Below, piece after piece: positions 9,442 through 19,669 of a stretch of DNA of 64,000 nt. The stretch covers positions 124,001 to 188,000 of the forward strand of contig CAMBFG010000003.1 of assembly GCA_945865925.1 (NCBI GenBank), given 5' to 3'. The notes under the pieces are model-generated. The model ran no database searches. It was given only the letters and a program-made list of their open reading frames with translations, and was not told the origin of the DNA. A program made the translations under genes and the position numbers. The stretch is from Dehalococcoides mccartyi (GTDB lineage Bacteria; Chloroflexota; Dehalococcoidia; UBA2979). How positions within the stretch are numbered: the stretch's first letter is position 1; every line of letters starts with the position of its first letter.

Positions 9442-10272
9442 ATGCGAATCTCACACCTCGGCCCTCGCGGAACTTACACCGAGTCGGCGGCGCTCCTCCA
9501 CGAGCCGGCCGCTGACCTGACGCCGCACCCGACCGTCGCGAGCGCGGTGGCCGCCGTGCGCGATGGCACGGCAGACGCTGCCGTCTGCGCCCTCGAAAAC
9601 TCCATCGAAGGCTCCGTCTCCATCGAGACCACCGACCTCCTGCTCGACCCCGCGACCGGCATGCGCGTGCGCGGCGAGGTCGTCCTCCCGATCCAGCATC
9701 TGCTCGTCGGCGCGCCGGGCCTCGATCTCGCGCAGGCGACCACGGTCTACTCCCACCCGAACGCCCTCGGCCAGTGCCGCCAGCACCTCGCGCGGCTGGC
9801 GCCGAATGCGAAGCCCGTCGCGGCACTCTCGACGACGGCAGCCATCGAGGCGGCGCTGGCGCAGCCGGGCACCCTCGCGATCGGCGGCGAGCGGGCAGCC
9901 TCGATCTATGGCGCGCACATCTACGCCCGCGACATTGGCGACGAACCGGGGAACGCCACGCGCTTCGTGGTCCTCGCGCGCGAAGACCACGAGCCAACCG
10001 GCGACGACAAGACCTCGCTCGCGTTCACGACGGCGCACGACCGGCCCGGGTCGCTGGTCGAGGTGCTGCACCGCTTCGCCTCGCGCGGGATCAACCTCAC
10101 CCGCATCGAGTCGCGTCCGACGCGTCGCCAACTCGGCACGTACATCTTCTGGGTCGACATCCAGGGCCATCGCACCGACCCCGACCTCGCCGAAGCGCTC
10201 GCCGAGGTGCAGGCGATCGCCTCCTGGCTGGTCGTCCTCGGCTCCTACCCGCGCTGGTCCGCGGGCGACTGA
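9442..10272 (+). CDS. pheA: Prephenate dehydratase with C-terminal ACT domain
   Basis: MRISHLGPRGTYTESAALL; TRFVVLAREDH; GSLVEVLHRFASRGINLTRIESRPTRR. Confidence 0.95.
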   Translation: MRISHLGPRGTYTESAALLHEPAADLTPHPTVASAVAAVRDGTADAAVCALENSIEGSVSIETTDLLLDPATGMRVRGEVVLPIQHLLVGAPGLDLAQATTVYSHPNALGQCRQHLARLAPNAKPVAALSTTAAIEAALAQPGTLAIGGERAASIYGAHIYARDIGDEPGNATRFVVLAREDHEPTGDDKTSLAFTTAHDRPGSLVEVLHRFASRGINLTRIESRPTRRQLGTYIFWVDIQGHRTDPDLAEALAEVQAIASWLVVLGSYPRWSAGD

Positions 10273-10284
10273 GCGAGGCGCGCG

Positions 10285-11100
10285 ATGCCGGAGATCCCTG
10301 ACCTCGAGGCCGTCCGCCACTACCTCATGCCGCGCTTCGAAGCCCTCACGGTCACCGAGGTGGAGACGCCGCTGCCGTGGCTCGTACGCACCGGCGCGGA
10401 CGACCTCGCGACACTGGTGGGGCACCGCTTCGGCGAAATCCACCGGCTGGGGAAGTTCCTGATCTGGTTCGTCGATGACGGGCGTCTGCTCGTCGTGAAC
10501 CCGATGCTCACGGGGCGCTTCCATTGGGTTGAACAGGGCACACGCAAGCCCGGCATGCTCGGCGTCGTCCTCCGCTTCGATGACGGCCACGAGGTGCGCT
10601 ACTCCGACCAGCGCCGCATGGGGCGCTGGTACCTCGTCTCCGGCGACGGCCTCGACCAGGTGCCACAGATGCCGACGCTTGGCCCGGACGCGATGGCGAT
10701 CACGGAGGACGACTTCCTCGCGCGGCTGAAGCCCCGTCGAGGGCAGATCAAGGCCACCCTCACCAACCAGGAGTTCATGGCGGGCGTCGGCAACGCCTAC
10801 TCGGACGAGATCCTCTGGGCCGCCGGCCTCCACCCACATCGACGGCGCGCGACGATGGACGAGGCCGACCAGCGGCGCCTGTACACCTCGATGCGCGCCA
10901 CCCTCGAAGAATCGATCACGATCGTGGACGCGACGGTGCAGGGCGAGGGGCTGGGCAAAAAGGAAGAGTGGCGGCAGCACCTGAAGGTCCACCGGCGCGC
11001 CGGGCAGGATTGCCCAAAGTGCGGCTCCGAGATCCGTGGCCAGGTACGCAGCGGCTCCGAGACGAACTATTGCCTGACCTGTCAGCCGCTCTTCGAGTAG
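10285..11100 (+). CDS. Formamidopyrimidine-DNA glycosylase (Fpg/Nei family)
   Basis: MPEIPDLEAVR N-terminus; C-terminal zinc finger CPKCGSEIRGQVRSGSETNYCLTC. Confidence 0.9.
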   Translation: MPEIPDLEAVRHYLMPRFEALTVTEVETPLPWLVRTGADDLATLVGHRFGEIHRLGKFLIWFVDDGRLLVVNPMLTGRFHWVEQGTRKPGMLGVVLRFDDGHEVRYSDQRRMGRWYLVSGDGLDQVPQMPTLGPDAMAITEDDFLARLKPRRGQIKATLTNQEFMAGVGNAYSDEILWAAGLHPHRRRATMDEADQRRLYTSMRATLEESITIVDATVQGEGLGKKEEWRQHLKVHRRAGQDCPKCGSEIRGQVRSGSETNYCLTCQPLFE

Positions 11101-11144
11101 GCTCGGAAGGCCCGAGCGCACTCGGGCTGCTGGAGGGGGCGGGG

Positions 11145-11855
11145 ATGAAGGTCATCGGCAAAGAGATCGGCACGGCCATCGAGCCGCTGTACCAGGAGAT
11201 CGAGGCGCGACTGCTCGCCGAGACCGAGTGTTCGCTCCGCGTCGAACAGTACGAGGGCGGCGCGCTCTCCGATGTCGACTGGCACAACTCGGGCGTCGTC
11301 GTCATCTCGCTGCTCACCGGCGTCCCCACACACGCCCTCGCACACGCCCTCAGCGTCGCGCTCCAGCACGTGCGCCAGACGCTGGACCACTACCCGGACG
11401 TCATCCTCGGCGAGACCGACTTCAACGGCGGCCCGACCCTGCGCCACGCCCTGCGTGACCTCGTCCTCGGCCCGGAGGCGGAGGCTCGCCTCGCCCCGTA
11501 CGGCATCGAGTCGCAGTGGGAGATCAAGCAGCGTCATCAGGGCATGAAGGGCATCTTGCGCGAGGCGACCAAAGACTGGGAAGACCCCGCCGCGCCTGAC
11601 CATGCCCTCGGTGCGCTCTTCTACGCGCGCTTCGCGCTCGACCACCCCGAGGAGTTGTGGACCGGCCTCAAGAAGGAGTTCACGAAGAAACTCCCCGCCG
11701 TCGCCGAGAGCGGCGAGGGCCTCGCCCAACTCGTCCGCGAGTCCGGCTGGGCCACCCCCGACGCGTGCATCGAAGCCCTCGTCCACGCGCGCGACGAGAT
11801 GGGGATGGTCGAGATCGCAGCGATCGAGGACCGTCGAGACGGGACGCTGCACTAG
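11145..11855 (+). CDS. Hypothetical protein
   Basis: 237-codon ORF with GGAGGGGG upstream; no family recognised. Confidence 0.7.
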   Translation: MKVIGKEIGTAIEPLYQEIEARLLAETECSLRVEQYEGGALSDVDWHNSGVVVISLLTGVPTHALAHALSVALQHVRQTLDHYPDVILGETDFNGGPTLRHALRDLVLGPEAEARLAPYGIESQWEIKQRHQGMKGILREATKDWEDPAAPDHALGALFYARFALDHPEELWTGLKKEFTKKLPAVAESGEGLAQLVRESGWATPDACIEALVHARDEMGMVEIAAIEDRRDGTLH

Positions 11856-11872
11856 GCGGGGCCGAAGACTCG

Positions 11873-12769
11873 CTACTTCCCGATGTCGATCGTCACTTGC
11901 GCCATCGCGGCGTCGATGCGCGCACGGGCGGCGTCCGAGGCCTCGATCAGTGGGAGTCGAGGCGGGCCGGCGGGCAGGCCTGCCTTCGCGACGGCGTACT
12001 TCACGGGGATCGGGTTGCTCTCCACGAAGAGCGCGCTGACCAACGGCATCAGGCGGTGGTGGATCGCGGCGGCCTCGGCGGTGCGGCCGCCACACGCGGC
12101 CTCGATCTGTGCGCGGATCTGGCGGCCCACGAGGTGGCTCGCGACGCTGACGACGCCGTAGCCGCCGAGGGCCATGACGAGCAGCGTGTCCGTGTCGTTC
12201 CCGGACCACACCCGGAACCCCGAGGGCGCACGCGCGATGACCTCGCCGATCTGCCCGAACATCTCACTCGACTCTTTGATGCCGACGATGTTCGACACCT
12301 CAGCGAGCCGCAGCGTCGTCTCCGCCGTCATGTTGAGCGCCGAGCGACCGGGGATGTTGTAGAGCACGCACGGCAGGCCCTCGGCGGCATCGGCGATCGC
12401 CGCGAAGTGGCGCACGAGGCCCGCCTGAGGTGGCTTGCTGTACGCGGGCACGGTCAGCAGGACGCCATCGAGGCCCGCCTTCACGGCCTCGCGGGTCAGC
12501 CGGAGCGAGGCACCGTGGTCGTTGTTCGTGGCGCCAGCGATCACGGCGACGTCAGGACCGACAGCCGCCTTCGTCGCGCGCCAGACGGCGACCGTCTCCT
12601 GCTCGGAAAGCGCGGCCGCCTCACCCGTCGAGCCCGTCGAGACGATGCCCTCGGTGCCCGAGGCGACGAGAGCCTGCGCGAGTCGCTTCACGCCGTCGAT
12701 GTCGACGTCCCCGGTGGGGGTCATCGGCGTGATCATCGCAGTGAGCAGCCGGCCGAGCGGTGCGGTCAT
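11873..12769 (-). CDS. dapA: 4-hydroxy-tetrahydrodipicolinate synthase
   Basis: GRLLTAMITPMTPTGDVD, GSTGEAAALSEQE, LYNIPGRSALNM, VGIKESS. Confidence 0.93.
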   Translation of the reverse strand: MTAPLGRLLTAMITPMTPTGDVDIDGVKRLAQALVASGTEGIVSTGSTGEAAALSEQETVAVWRATKAAVGPDVAVIAGATNNDHGASLRLTREAVKAGLDGVLLTVPAYSKPPQAGLVRHFAAIADAAEGLPCVLYNIPGRSALNMTAETTLRLAEVSNIVGIKESSEMFGQIGEVIARAPSGFRVWSGNDTDTLLVMALGGYGVVSVASHLVGRQIRAQIEAACGGRTAEAAAIHHRLMPLVSALFVESNPIPVKYAVAKAGLPAGPPRLPLIEASDAARARIDAAMAQVTIDIGK

Positions 12770-12873
12770 GATGGTGCGTCCTTCAAGGGTCGGTCGAGGC
12801 GGGGTCGCGAGCGCACGCGGCCATCCCACCTCGCGGCGGGCGCAGTGTAGCGCGGCCGCGGGGGAGGTGGCCG

Positions 12874-13902
12874 CTAGCGCTTGAGCGCGGGCCGCCGCAC
12901 GAGATTGCGGCGCAGGAGTTCCTCGGCGATCTGGATCGCGTTCGTCGCTGCGCCCTTGCGCAGGTTGTCCGTCACGCACCAGAACACGACGCCGTGGTCG
13001 ACCGTCGGGTCGACCCGCAGGCGTGCCACAAAGGCTTCGTCACGGTTGGCCGCCTGGAGCGGAGTGATGACCTGTGTCGGATCCTCGATCAGCACGACAC
13101 CCGGCATCACCCGGAGCGCGGCCTTCAGCGCCTCGATCGGCGCAGGGCCCTCGAACTCCACGTGGACGGCCTCGGCGTGGCTCAAGGCGACCGGGACGCG
13201 CACGCACGTGGCGGCGAACTTCAGGCCGTCCAGGTGCAGGATCTTGCGCGTCTCGTTGCGCATCTTCAGTTCTTCTTTGGTGTAGTCGTCGTCCGCGAAG
13301 TCGTCGACCTGCGGCAGCACGTTCATCGCGATCTGCTGCGGGTAGACCTCGAGGGCGGGGATGGCGCGGCCGGCGCCGATCGCCTCCACCTGCGCGTTCA
13401 GTTCGCGCACGGCCGCCGCGCCGGTACCGGACACCGCCTGGTATGTCGCTGCGGTGACGCGCTTCAGCGGCGCGACGGTACGCATCGCGTGCAGCGCCAT
13501 GACGAGGGGCGTTGTGGTGCAGTTCGGGATCGAGACGATGCCCTCGTGCCATTCGAGGTCGTCACCGTTGATCTCCGGCACGACCAGCGGGACGTTGGCG
13601 TCCATGCGGTAGGCGGAGCCGTCATCGATCATGACGCCACCCATCTCGCGGACGACCGGCCCCCACTGCTTCGAGACGGACGAGTCCGCGGAGCAGAAGA
13701 CGATGTCGGCGCCCTCGAGGTTGGCGCGCGTCACCTCGTGAACGGTGATCGGCTTGCCGTCGTACATCAGCGTCTTGCCCTCGGACCGGGCGGACGCGAG
13801 GAGCCGGAGTTCCTTCATCTTGAGGTGCCGCTCCGCAGCGACGCGGAGGAAGACATCCCCCACTGCCCCGGTGGCCCCGATCACGGCAATCACTGGCTCC
13901 AC
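12874..13902 (-). CDS. asd: Aspartate-semialdehyde dehydrogenase
   Basis: IAVIGATGAVGDVFLRV; VSIPNCTTTPLVMALH; AVSGTGAAAVREL. Confidence 0.93.
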   Translation of the reverse strand: MEPVIAVIGATGAVGDVFLRVAAERHLKMKELRLLASARSEGKTLMYDGKPITVHEVTRANLEGADIVFCSADSSVSKQWGPVVREMGGVMIDDGSAYRMDANVPLVVPEINGDDLEWHEGIVSIPNCTTTPLVMALHAMRTVAPLKRVTAATYQAVSGTGAAAVRELNAQVEAIGAGRAIPALEVYPQQIAMNVLPQVDDFADDDYTKEELKMRNETRKILHLDGLKFAATCVRVPVALSHAEAVHVEFEGPAPIEALKAALRVMPGVVLIEDPTQVITPLQAANRDEAFVARLRVDPTVDHGVVFWCVTDNLRKGAATNAIQIAEELLRRNLVRRPALKR

Positions 13903-14052
13903 GCTGGTGCTCCTGCTGCCCGGCTCACGCCGGGGACAAAGACGCCGCCCGTCGGCGGCTCGCCATCGATGGTACGGCGCGGGATGGGGTAGCGGCGAGG
14001 GGTGGGTCAGGCGAAGTCCGCAGCCACCCGGTTATTCGACCAACCCGAATCG

Positions 14053-14844
14053 TCACCCCAGCCCCACCAGCGAGGCCAACCCTTCCACGAGGGCGTCTCG
14101 GCGCATCACCTCGCGGACGGCGATCAGGACGCCGGGCATGAAGGAGTCGCGGCCGGTGGAGTCGTGGCGAATGGTCAGGGTCTGGCCGGTGCCACCGAAG
14201 ATGACTTCCTGGCTGGCGACGAAGCCCGAAAGCCGGATCGAGTGGATCGGGATGCCGCCAATCGCACCACCTCGGGTGTCCTCAATATGTCGGAGGTCAG
14301 GGACGTTCGAGGTGAAATCGGTACCTCGGGCGGCGCGCATCATGTGGGCAGTTGTGAGCGCGGTCCCGCTGGGGGCGTCCACTTTGAGGTTGTGGTGGAG
14401 TTCGATGATCTCCGCGCTGTCGAAGAAACGCGCGGCGATCGTCGCCATGTGCATCTCGAGGATGGCGCCGATCGCGAAGTTGGCGGCGACGACGGCGCCC
14501 CGCTTCGCCTCGGCGCTGCCGGCGCGCAGGCGCTCGACAGTCGCCACGTCGACGCCCGAGGTGCCGATGACCGGGCGGACGCCATGCGCGAGTGCAGCCT
14601 CGACGAGACGTGAGGTGAAGGCCGCGTTCGTGAAGTCGATGACGACGTCCGGGTGGACCGAGGCGAAGAGCTCCGCCGGATCGTCGGACAGCGGGTAGAC
14701 CGCACCCGAGTCCCCTCGGAACTCATCCGTCGTGACACCCGTCGGCTCGACGAGGCCCACAGCATCGAGGTCAGGCTGCGCCTCGATGGTGGCGAGGACG
14801 AGGCGGGCCATCTGGCCGGTACCGGTGATCGCGACGCGGATCAT
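14053..14844 (-). CDS. dapB: 4-hydroxy-tetrahydrodipicolinate reductase
   Basis: IRVAITGTGQMARLVLATIEA; IELHHNLKVDAPSGTALTTA; VIDFTNAAF. Confidence 0.92.
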   Translation of the reverse strand: MIRVAITGTGQMARLVLATIEAQPDLDAVGLVEPTGVTTDEFRGDSGAVYPLSDDPAELFASVHPDVVIDFTNAAFTSRLVEAALAHGVRPVIGTSGVDVATVERLRAGSAEAKRGAVVAANFAIGAILEMHMATIAARFFDSAEIIELHHNLKVDAPSGTALTTAHMMRAARGTDFTSNVPDLRHIEDTRGGAIGGIPIHSIRLSGFVASQEVIFGGTGQTLTIRHDSTGRDSFMPGVLIAVREVMRRDALVEGLASLVGLG

Positions 14845-15545
14845 GCCTGACCCCCACTCTCGGACGTGTTGCCGGACCGCAGCCGGTCCATGAGCAGCCG
14901 CTGGTAGAGACTACGCGCCTCGTCGAGCACGTCATCGGGACGTCCGCCGGCAGGGCGTCGAGGCAGCCCGCGCGCCTGCGCCTCCAGCGCTTCCATCTGG
15001 GTCGAGACGGCGGCCCAGCCACCTCGACCGCGCATGTAGGCCTTCACCGCTTTCATCGCCGCATGGAGCGCGTGCGTGAACTCGTACTCGCCGTTATCCG
15101 GCTGTTTGCCTGACCCGATCTCTCGAACAGGTTCAGCATCGCGCCAGAGGAGGTCATGTGCGATCACCTTGTGGCCGCTGACGCCCTCGTCCAGCACCCG
15201 CGCATGCGCCTCAGCGGTGCGGAACGAGAGATCAACTGAGTGGAAGATCGACTCGCCGTACGGCCAGTAACGGCCGGAGGGCAGCGGCAGGTCCGCGAAT
15301 GGGCCGTGCCACCGCAGCGGCATCGACTCTCGCACGAGCCCGATCGCCTCCCACGCGCCCGCCTGGCCCGGCGTCACGCACATCACATCGATGTCTGACC
15401 AGCCGTCATGCGTGCCCGAGGCGAGCGACCCGAACAGCGTGACGCGTGACACCGCGGCACACCGGGCGAGTGCCTCCGCGACATCGAGGGCGATGCGTGG
15501 CGGCGCACTGGCATACGGGTACACGAGGTCGTCCGCGATGTTCAT
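14841..15545 (-). CDS. Nucleotidyltransferase (MNT-type) domain protein
   Basis: VTLFGSLASGTHDGWSDIDVMCV = GSxAxG-Xn-SDIDV. Confidence 0.75.
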   Translation of the reverse strand: MNIADDLVYPYASAPPRIALDVAEALARCAAVSRVTLFGSLASGTHDGWSDIDVMCVTPGQAGAWEAIGLVRESMPLRWHGPFADLPLPSGRYWPYGESIFHSVDLSFRTAEAHARVLDEGVSGHKVIAHDLLWRDAEPVREIGSGKQPDNGEYEFTHALHAAMKAVKAYMRGRGGWAAVSTQMEALEAQARGLPRRPAGGRPDDVLDEARSLYQRLLMDRLRSGNTSESGGQA

Positions 15546-15628
15546 CGGGTGAGTCTACCGATGGCGCCGGGGATACAACGAGGCCCGGCGTGTGCCGGGC
15601 CTCGCGTTCTGAGTCTCCGAATCGAGAC

Positions 15629-18067
15629 CTACCAGCGACGGCCACCGCCGCCGCCAGCCGGGCGCTCACCGCCACCGGCCGGACGGTCTTCGCCCGCGGG
15701 GCGTTCCGGGCGCGGGGCGCGGTCGCCGCCGCCATTCCCGCCGCCATTGCCACTACGGTCACCACCACCACCGCGTGGCGGGCCGCCTCGGTCGTCACGA
15801 CGCGGGCCACGGTCGCCTCCTCGGCCACCGCCGCCACCGCCGCCACCGCCGCCGGGGCGCGGGCCGCCCCGACCACCACCACCGCCGCCGCGCGAGACCA
15901 CACGCGGCTCGCCGCCGCTGCGGGCGTCGTCGTCCGAGAGGCCGACGGTGCCCTCGTCATCCACGCCGCGCATCGTGAGGTTGATGCGACCGAGGTTGTC
16001 GATCTCCATCACCTTCACCTTGACGTGGTCGCCGACCTGGACGACGTCCTCGACACGGTCGACACGGTCCTCGGAGAGTTCCGAGATATGGACCATGCCG
16101 TCCTTGCCCGGGAGGATCTCCACGAAGGCGCCGAAGGACATGATGCGCGACACCGGGCCTTCGAAGACGTCACCGATCATCAGTTCGCGGGTCAGGCCCT
16201 CGATCTGACGGATCGCGGCACGCACGCCGTTGATGTCCGAACCACCGACGAAGACCGAACCGTCCTCCTCGATGTCGATGGAGGCACCAGTCGCGGCGAT
16301 GATGCCGTTGATGACGCGACCGCCCGGCCCAATGACCGCACCGATCTTCGACGGGTCGATCTTGACGATCGTGATCTTCGGCGCGAACTCGCCGACTTCC
16401 TTACGCGGCTCCGAGATCGCCGCGAGCATCACCTCGAGGATCTGCATGCGGGCGACGCGAGCCGCCTCGAACACTTCCTCCAGGAAGTTCGGCGGCAGGT
16501 GGCCGAGTTTGATGTCCAACTGGACAGCCGTGACGCCCTCGTGGGTGCCCGCGACCTTGAAGTCCATGTCGCCGAGGGCATCCTCGACGCCGGCGATGTC
16601 CGTGAGCAGCACGTACTTGCTCTCGTCATCGCTCGTGATCAGGCCCATCGCGATGCCGCCGACCGGCGCGGCGATCGGCACGCCCGCGTCCATCAGCGCC
16701 AGCGTGGAGCCACAGACCGAGGCCTGCGACGTGGAGCCGTTGGAGGAGAGCACGTCCGACACCAGTCGGATCGTGTAGGGGAACTCGTGGAACGGCGGCA
16801 GCACCGGCTCAATCGCCTTCTCGGCGAGCATGCCGTGGCCAATCTCGCGCCGGCCCGGCCCGCGCAGCGGACGCGCCTCCCCGACCGAGAAGGACGGGAA
16901 GTTGTAGTGGTGCATGAACATCTTCCACTCGGTGGGGGCGATGTTGTCCAACTTCGCCCGGTCACGGAGTGCGCCCAGCGTGGCGACGGTCAGCACCTGC
17001 GTCTCACCGCGCTGGAAGAGGCCAGAGCCGTGGACGCGCGGGAGCACGCCCACCTCGGCGGTCAGTTTGCGGATCTGATCCGCCTTGCGGTTGTCCGCAC
17101 GCAGGCCCGTGTTCAGGATGCGGGCGCGCAACGTCTGCTTCAGCACGTACTCGGCAGCGGCACGGACCTGGCCGCCGTTGGCCGGGGCGCCGTCTTCCGC
17201 GCTGATCTGCGCGGTGACCTGGCGGCCGATCTCGTCGATGCCACGGAAGCCCTCGCCCTTGAGCGCGGACATCAGTTCCTCTTCGCGGCCCGTGAGGATC
17301 TTCTTCACACGCTCGCGCAGGGCGACTTCGGCGTCCTGGTTCGGCGCGACCCATGCCGTCTTCGGCTGGCCGAGGGCGGCGATGACTTCGCGCTGGAGGG
17401 CGTTCAGTTCGCGGCAGACCTTCTCGCCATACGCGATGGCGACGATCAGGTCGGCCTCGGAGATCTCCTTCGCGCCGACCTCGAGCATGATGATCGAGTC
17501 ATCAGTCGCGGCGACGGTGAGTTCCAGGTCGGACTGCTCGCGCTCGGCGTATGTCGGGAATGCCTTCAGCACGCCGTTGATGCGGCCGATGGAGACTGAG
17601 GACACCGGCTGCTCGAACGGCAGCGAGGAGATGTTGATCGCGGCGGACGCGCCGATGGTGGCGAACGGCTCGGCCGGGTTCATCCGGTCAGAGGCGATGA
17701 GGAGGCAGGAAATCTGCACCTCGCGCTTGAAGCCCTTCGGGAACAACGGGCGGATCGGGCGGTCGGTCATGCGGGCGGCCAGCGTGGCGTCCGTACCCGG
17801 GCGCCCCTCGCGGCGGAAGAACGAGCCCGGCACCTTGCCGATGGCGTACATGCGCTCTTCGAAGTCCACCGTCAGCGGGAAGAAGTCGATGCCGGGGCGA
17901 GGCTCGCCCTCGCAGACCGTCACCAGCAGGACAGTGTCGCCGTAGCGGATGGTCACGGCGCCGGCGGCGTTCTGCGCCAGGCGGCCCGCGCCGATTTCGA
18001 AGGTCACGCCTTCGATCTCACGGGTGAAGACCTGCGTCTGGGAGCCGGTATTCGTTTCAGTGGTCAT
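15629..18067 (-). CDS. pnp: Polyribonucleotide nucleotidyltransferase with RGG-rich C-terminal tail
   Basis: [45 protein letters not shown]1 domain [33 protein letters not shown]. Confidence 0.97.
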   Translation of the reverse strand: MTTETNTGSQTQVFTREIEGVTFEIGAGRLAQNAAGAVTIRYGDTVLLVTVCEGEPRPGIDFFPLTVDFEERMYAIGKVPGSFFRREGRPGTDATLAARMTDRPIRPLFPKGFKREVQISCLLIASDRMNPAEPFATIGASAAINISSLPFEQPVSSVSIGRINGVLKAFPTYAEREQSDLELTVAATDDSIIMLEVGAKEISEADLIVAIAYGEKVCRELNALQREVIAALGQPKTAWVAPNQDAEVALRERVKKILTGREEELMSALKGEGFRGIDEIGRQVTAQISAEDGAPANGGQVRAAAEYVLKQTLRARILNTGLRADNRKADQIRKLTAEVGVLPRVHGSGLFQRGETQVLTVATLGALRDRAKLDNIAPTEWKMFMHHYNFPSFSVGEARPLRGPGRREIGHGMLAEKAIEPVLPPFHEFPYTIRLVSDVLSSNGSTSQASVCGSTLALMDAGVPIAAPVGGIAMGLITSDDESKYVLLTDIAGVEDALGDMDFKVAGTHEGVTAVQLDIKLGHLPPNFLEEVFEAARVARMQILEVMLAAISEPRKEVGEFAPKITIVKIDPSKIGAVIGPGGRVINGIIAATGASIDIEEDGSVFVGGSDINGVRAAIRQIEGLTRELMIGDVFEGPVSRIMSFGAFVEILPGKDGMVHISELSEDRVDRVEDVVQVGDHVKVKVMEIDNLGRINLTMRGVDDEGTVGLSDDDARSGGEPRVVSRGGGGGGRGGPRPGGGGGGGGGGRGGDRGPRRDDRGGPPRGGGGDRSGNGGGNGGGDRAPRPERPAGEDRPAGGGERPAGGGGGRRW

Positions 18068-18150
18068 GGTGCCTCTGTCTCTCTCGTCGTCTCAATACGA
18101 CATCGCCGCGTCCACCTCGGACGTCCGGCGGTTACACGTGCAGTTACGGG

Positions 18151-18194
18151 TGTGGGTGTCCCACACGAAGCGACGCACCCACACGGGTGCGTCG
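18151..18194 (-). ncRNA. Two tandem hairpins in the rpsO-pnp intergenic region (candidate processing/regulatory element)
   Basis: TGTGGG-TGT-CCCACA (18151-18165) and CGACGCACCC-ACAC-GGGTGCGTCG (18171-18194). Confidence 0.5.
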
Positions 18195-18299
18195 AAGACG
18201 CTCGGCTGAGCCGAACGTGATGGGCTGAAGGGGGCAAGTTCGACGCATGGCCAACTGCCTCGGCCAGGCAAAGGAGCCCGGCCGTGCTCCAGGGCTGCC

Positions 18300-18566
18300 C
18301 TACCGGCGCAACCCGAGCGACTGGATGAGTTTGTGGTAACGGTCGACATCCACCTTGCTGAGGTAGCGCAACTGACGACGGCGCTGGCCGACCAGTTTCA
18401 GCAGCCCTCGGCGGGTGGAGAAGTCGTGCTTGTTCTCACGCAGGTGCTGCGTGAGGCGGGTGATCCGGTCCGTCAGCAGGGCGACCTGGACTTCCGGGGA
18501 GCCGGTGTCCGTGCCGTGCGTGCGGTACTCGGTGATGATCTCGGTCTTGCGCTCAAGGGTCTGCAT
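18300..18566 (-). CDS. rpsO: 30S ribosomal protein S15
   Basis: [53 protein letters not shown]. Confidence 0.98.
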   Translation of the reverse strand: MQTLERKTEIITEYRTHGTDTGSPEVQVALLTDRITRLTQHLRENKHDFSTRRGLLKLVGQRRRQLRYLSKVDVDRYHKLIQSLGLRR

Positions 18567-18805
18567 GCGGCGTTGTGATCCCGTGTCTGACTCTATGTCT
18601 CGTCGTCTTTACACTCGCGGCGTACCCGGCAGCCGAGCCGAGCGTCCCGGAGGGACAGCGGTGAAGTCGCGCACGCTCGATGTGAGCCGGGGCAGCCTTC
18701 GCCGGTCAGTCCGCTGGGGGAACCGCCGACCGGGGAACCTGCGAGGTGGCTCGCGGGGGCACCCGATACGGTCAACACGCTAACACAGGCCTCGCGCTAG
18801 ACGCC

Positions 18806-19663
18806 ATGCTCACCCGACACCCCACCCAGGAGCCGCCCGTGCCCCGCCCCAGATTCGTCCATGTCGTCGTCGATGCCGGCGCCAGCGTCCCGGCCGCCCT
18901 CGCGGAGCGCACCGGGCTGATCCTCGCCCCCACCGACCCCGTCCGGATGGTCGGCTACGAGAGCGTCTCCAGCCTCTCCCTCGATGCTCAGCCCGTCGAC
19001 GCCTCGGCAACCGTCGAGGCCTGTCGGGCGGCCGCCACCACCGCCGATGTCCTCTACGTCTCGGTCGACGACGGCCACGGCGGTGCCTCGGACACCCCCG
19101 ACCTGGCGAGGGCCGCCGTGGAGGCGCAGGGGCGACAGTTCGCCCACCTCGCCACGAACGCCACCCTGATGCAGGCGGGCTGGCCGGCGGTCATCGCCTC
19201 GCAGGCCGCCGCACGGGGCACTGACCTCGGAGCCGCGCTCGCGTCGGGGCAGCAGACCCTCGGAAAGACCGGCATGTTCGGCGTTATCGACCACCCCGAA
19301 CTCGCGAACCCGACCTCCACGAACAACCTCGGAGCGCCGGTCCGGGGCGTCGCGCGCTGGGATGGCCCCCGCCTCGTGGCGCTCCCCCGCCCGCAACGGG
19401 ACGCCGCGCTGGGCATGCTGCGCGACCTGTTCACCTCGAATGTCACCCGCGAGGCTGCCGAGGACCGTGGCGCCCTCCGCGTCGCCGTCATCCACGCGGC
19501 AGCCGCGCCCGCCGCCGAGGCGCTCGCGATCTGGGCGGAGCGGCAGCTGCAGGCCTCGGAGGTCAGCGTGGACGCGGTGACCCGCCATGCGGCCTCGCAC
19601 CTCGGGCCGGGGTTCGTCGCGGTGTCGTGGGTATGGGATCGGGCGCCGTACCAGGCGGAATAG
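18806..19663 (+). CDS. DegV-like protein (divergent)
   Basis: Domain layout VHVVVDAGASVPAALAERTGLILAPTDPV...DVLYVSVDDGHGGA...; start could also be GTG 18840. Confidence 0.6.
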   Translation: MLTRHPTQEPPVPRPRFVHVVVDAGASVPAALAERTGLILAPTDPVRMVGYESVSSLSLDAQPVDASATVEACRAAATTADVLYVSVDDGHGGASDTPDLARAAVEAQGRQFAHLATNATLMQAGWPAVIASQAAARGTDLGAALASGQQTLGKTGMFGVIDHPELANPTSTNNLGAPVRGVARWDGPRLVALPRPQRDAALGMLRDLFTSNVTREAAEDRGALRVAVIHAAAAPAAEALAIWAERQLQASEVSVDAVTRHAASHLGPGFVAVSWVWDRAPYQAE

Positions 19664-19669
19664 CGAGGG

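Noticed and set aside
15446-17599. 717-aa ORF on the + strand opposite pnp
   Set aside because: Antisense shadow ORF of a clearly coding pnp gene; translation is low-complexity His/Asp/Arg with no motif.
18605-18806. Possible c-di-AMP (ydaO) riboswitch
   Set aside because: Fragments such as GGGGGAACC and GTCAaCacGCTAAC occur, but the order and core helices do not match the consensus I recall; kept only as a structured leader candidate.
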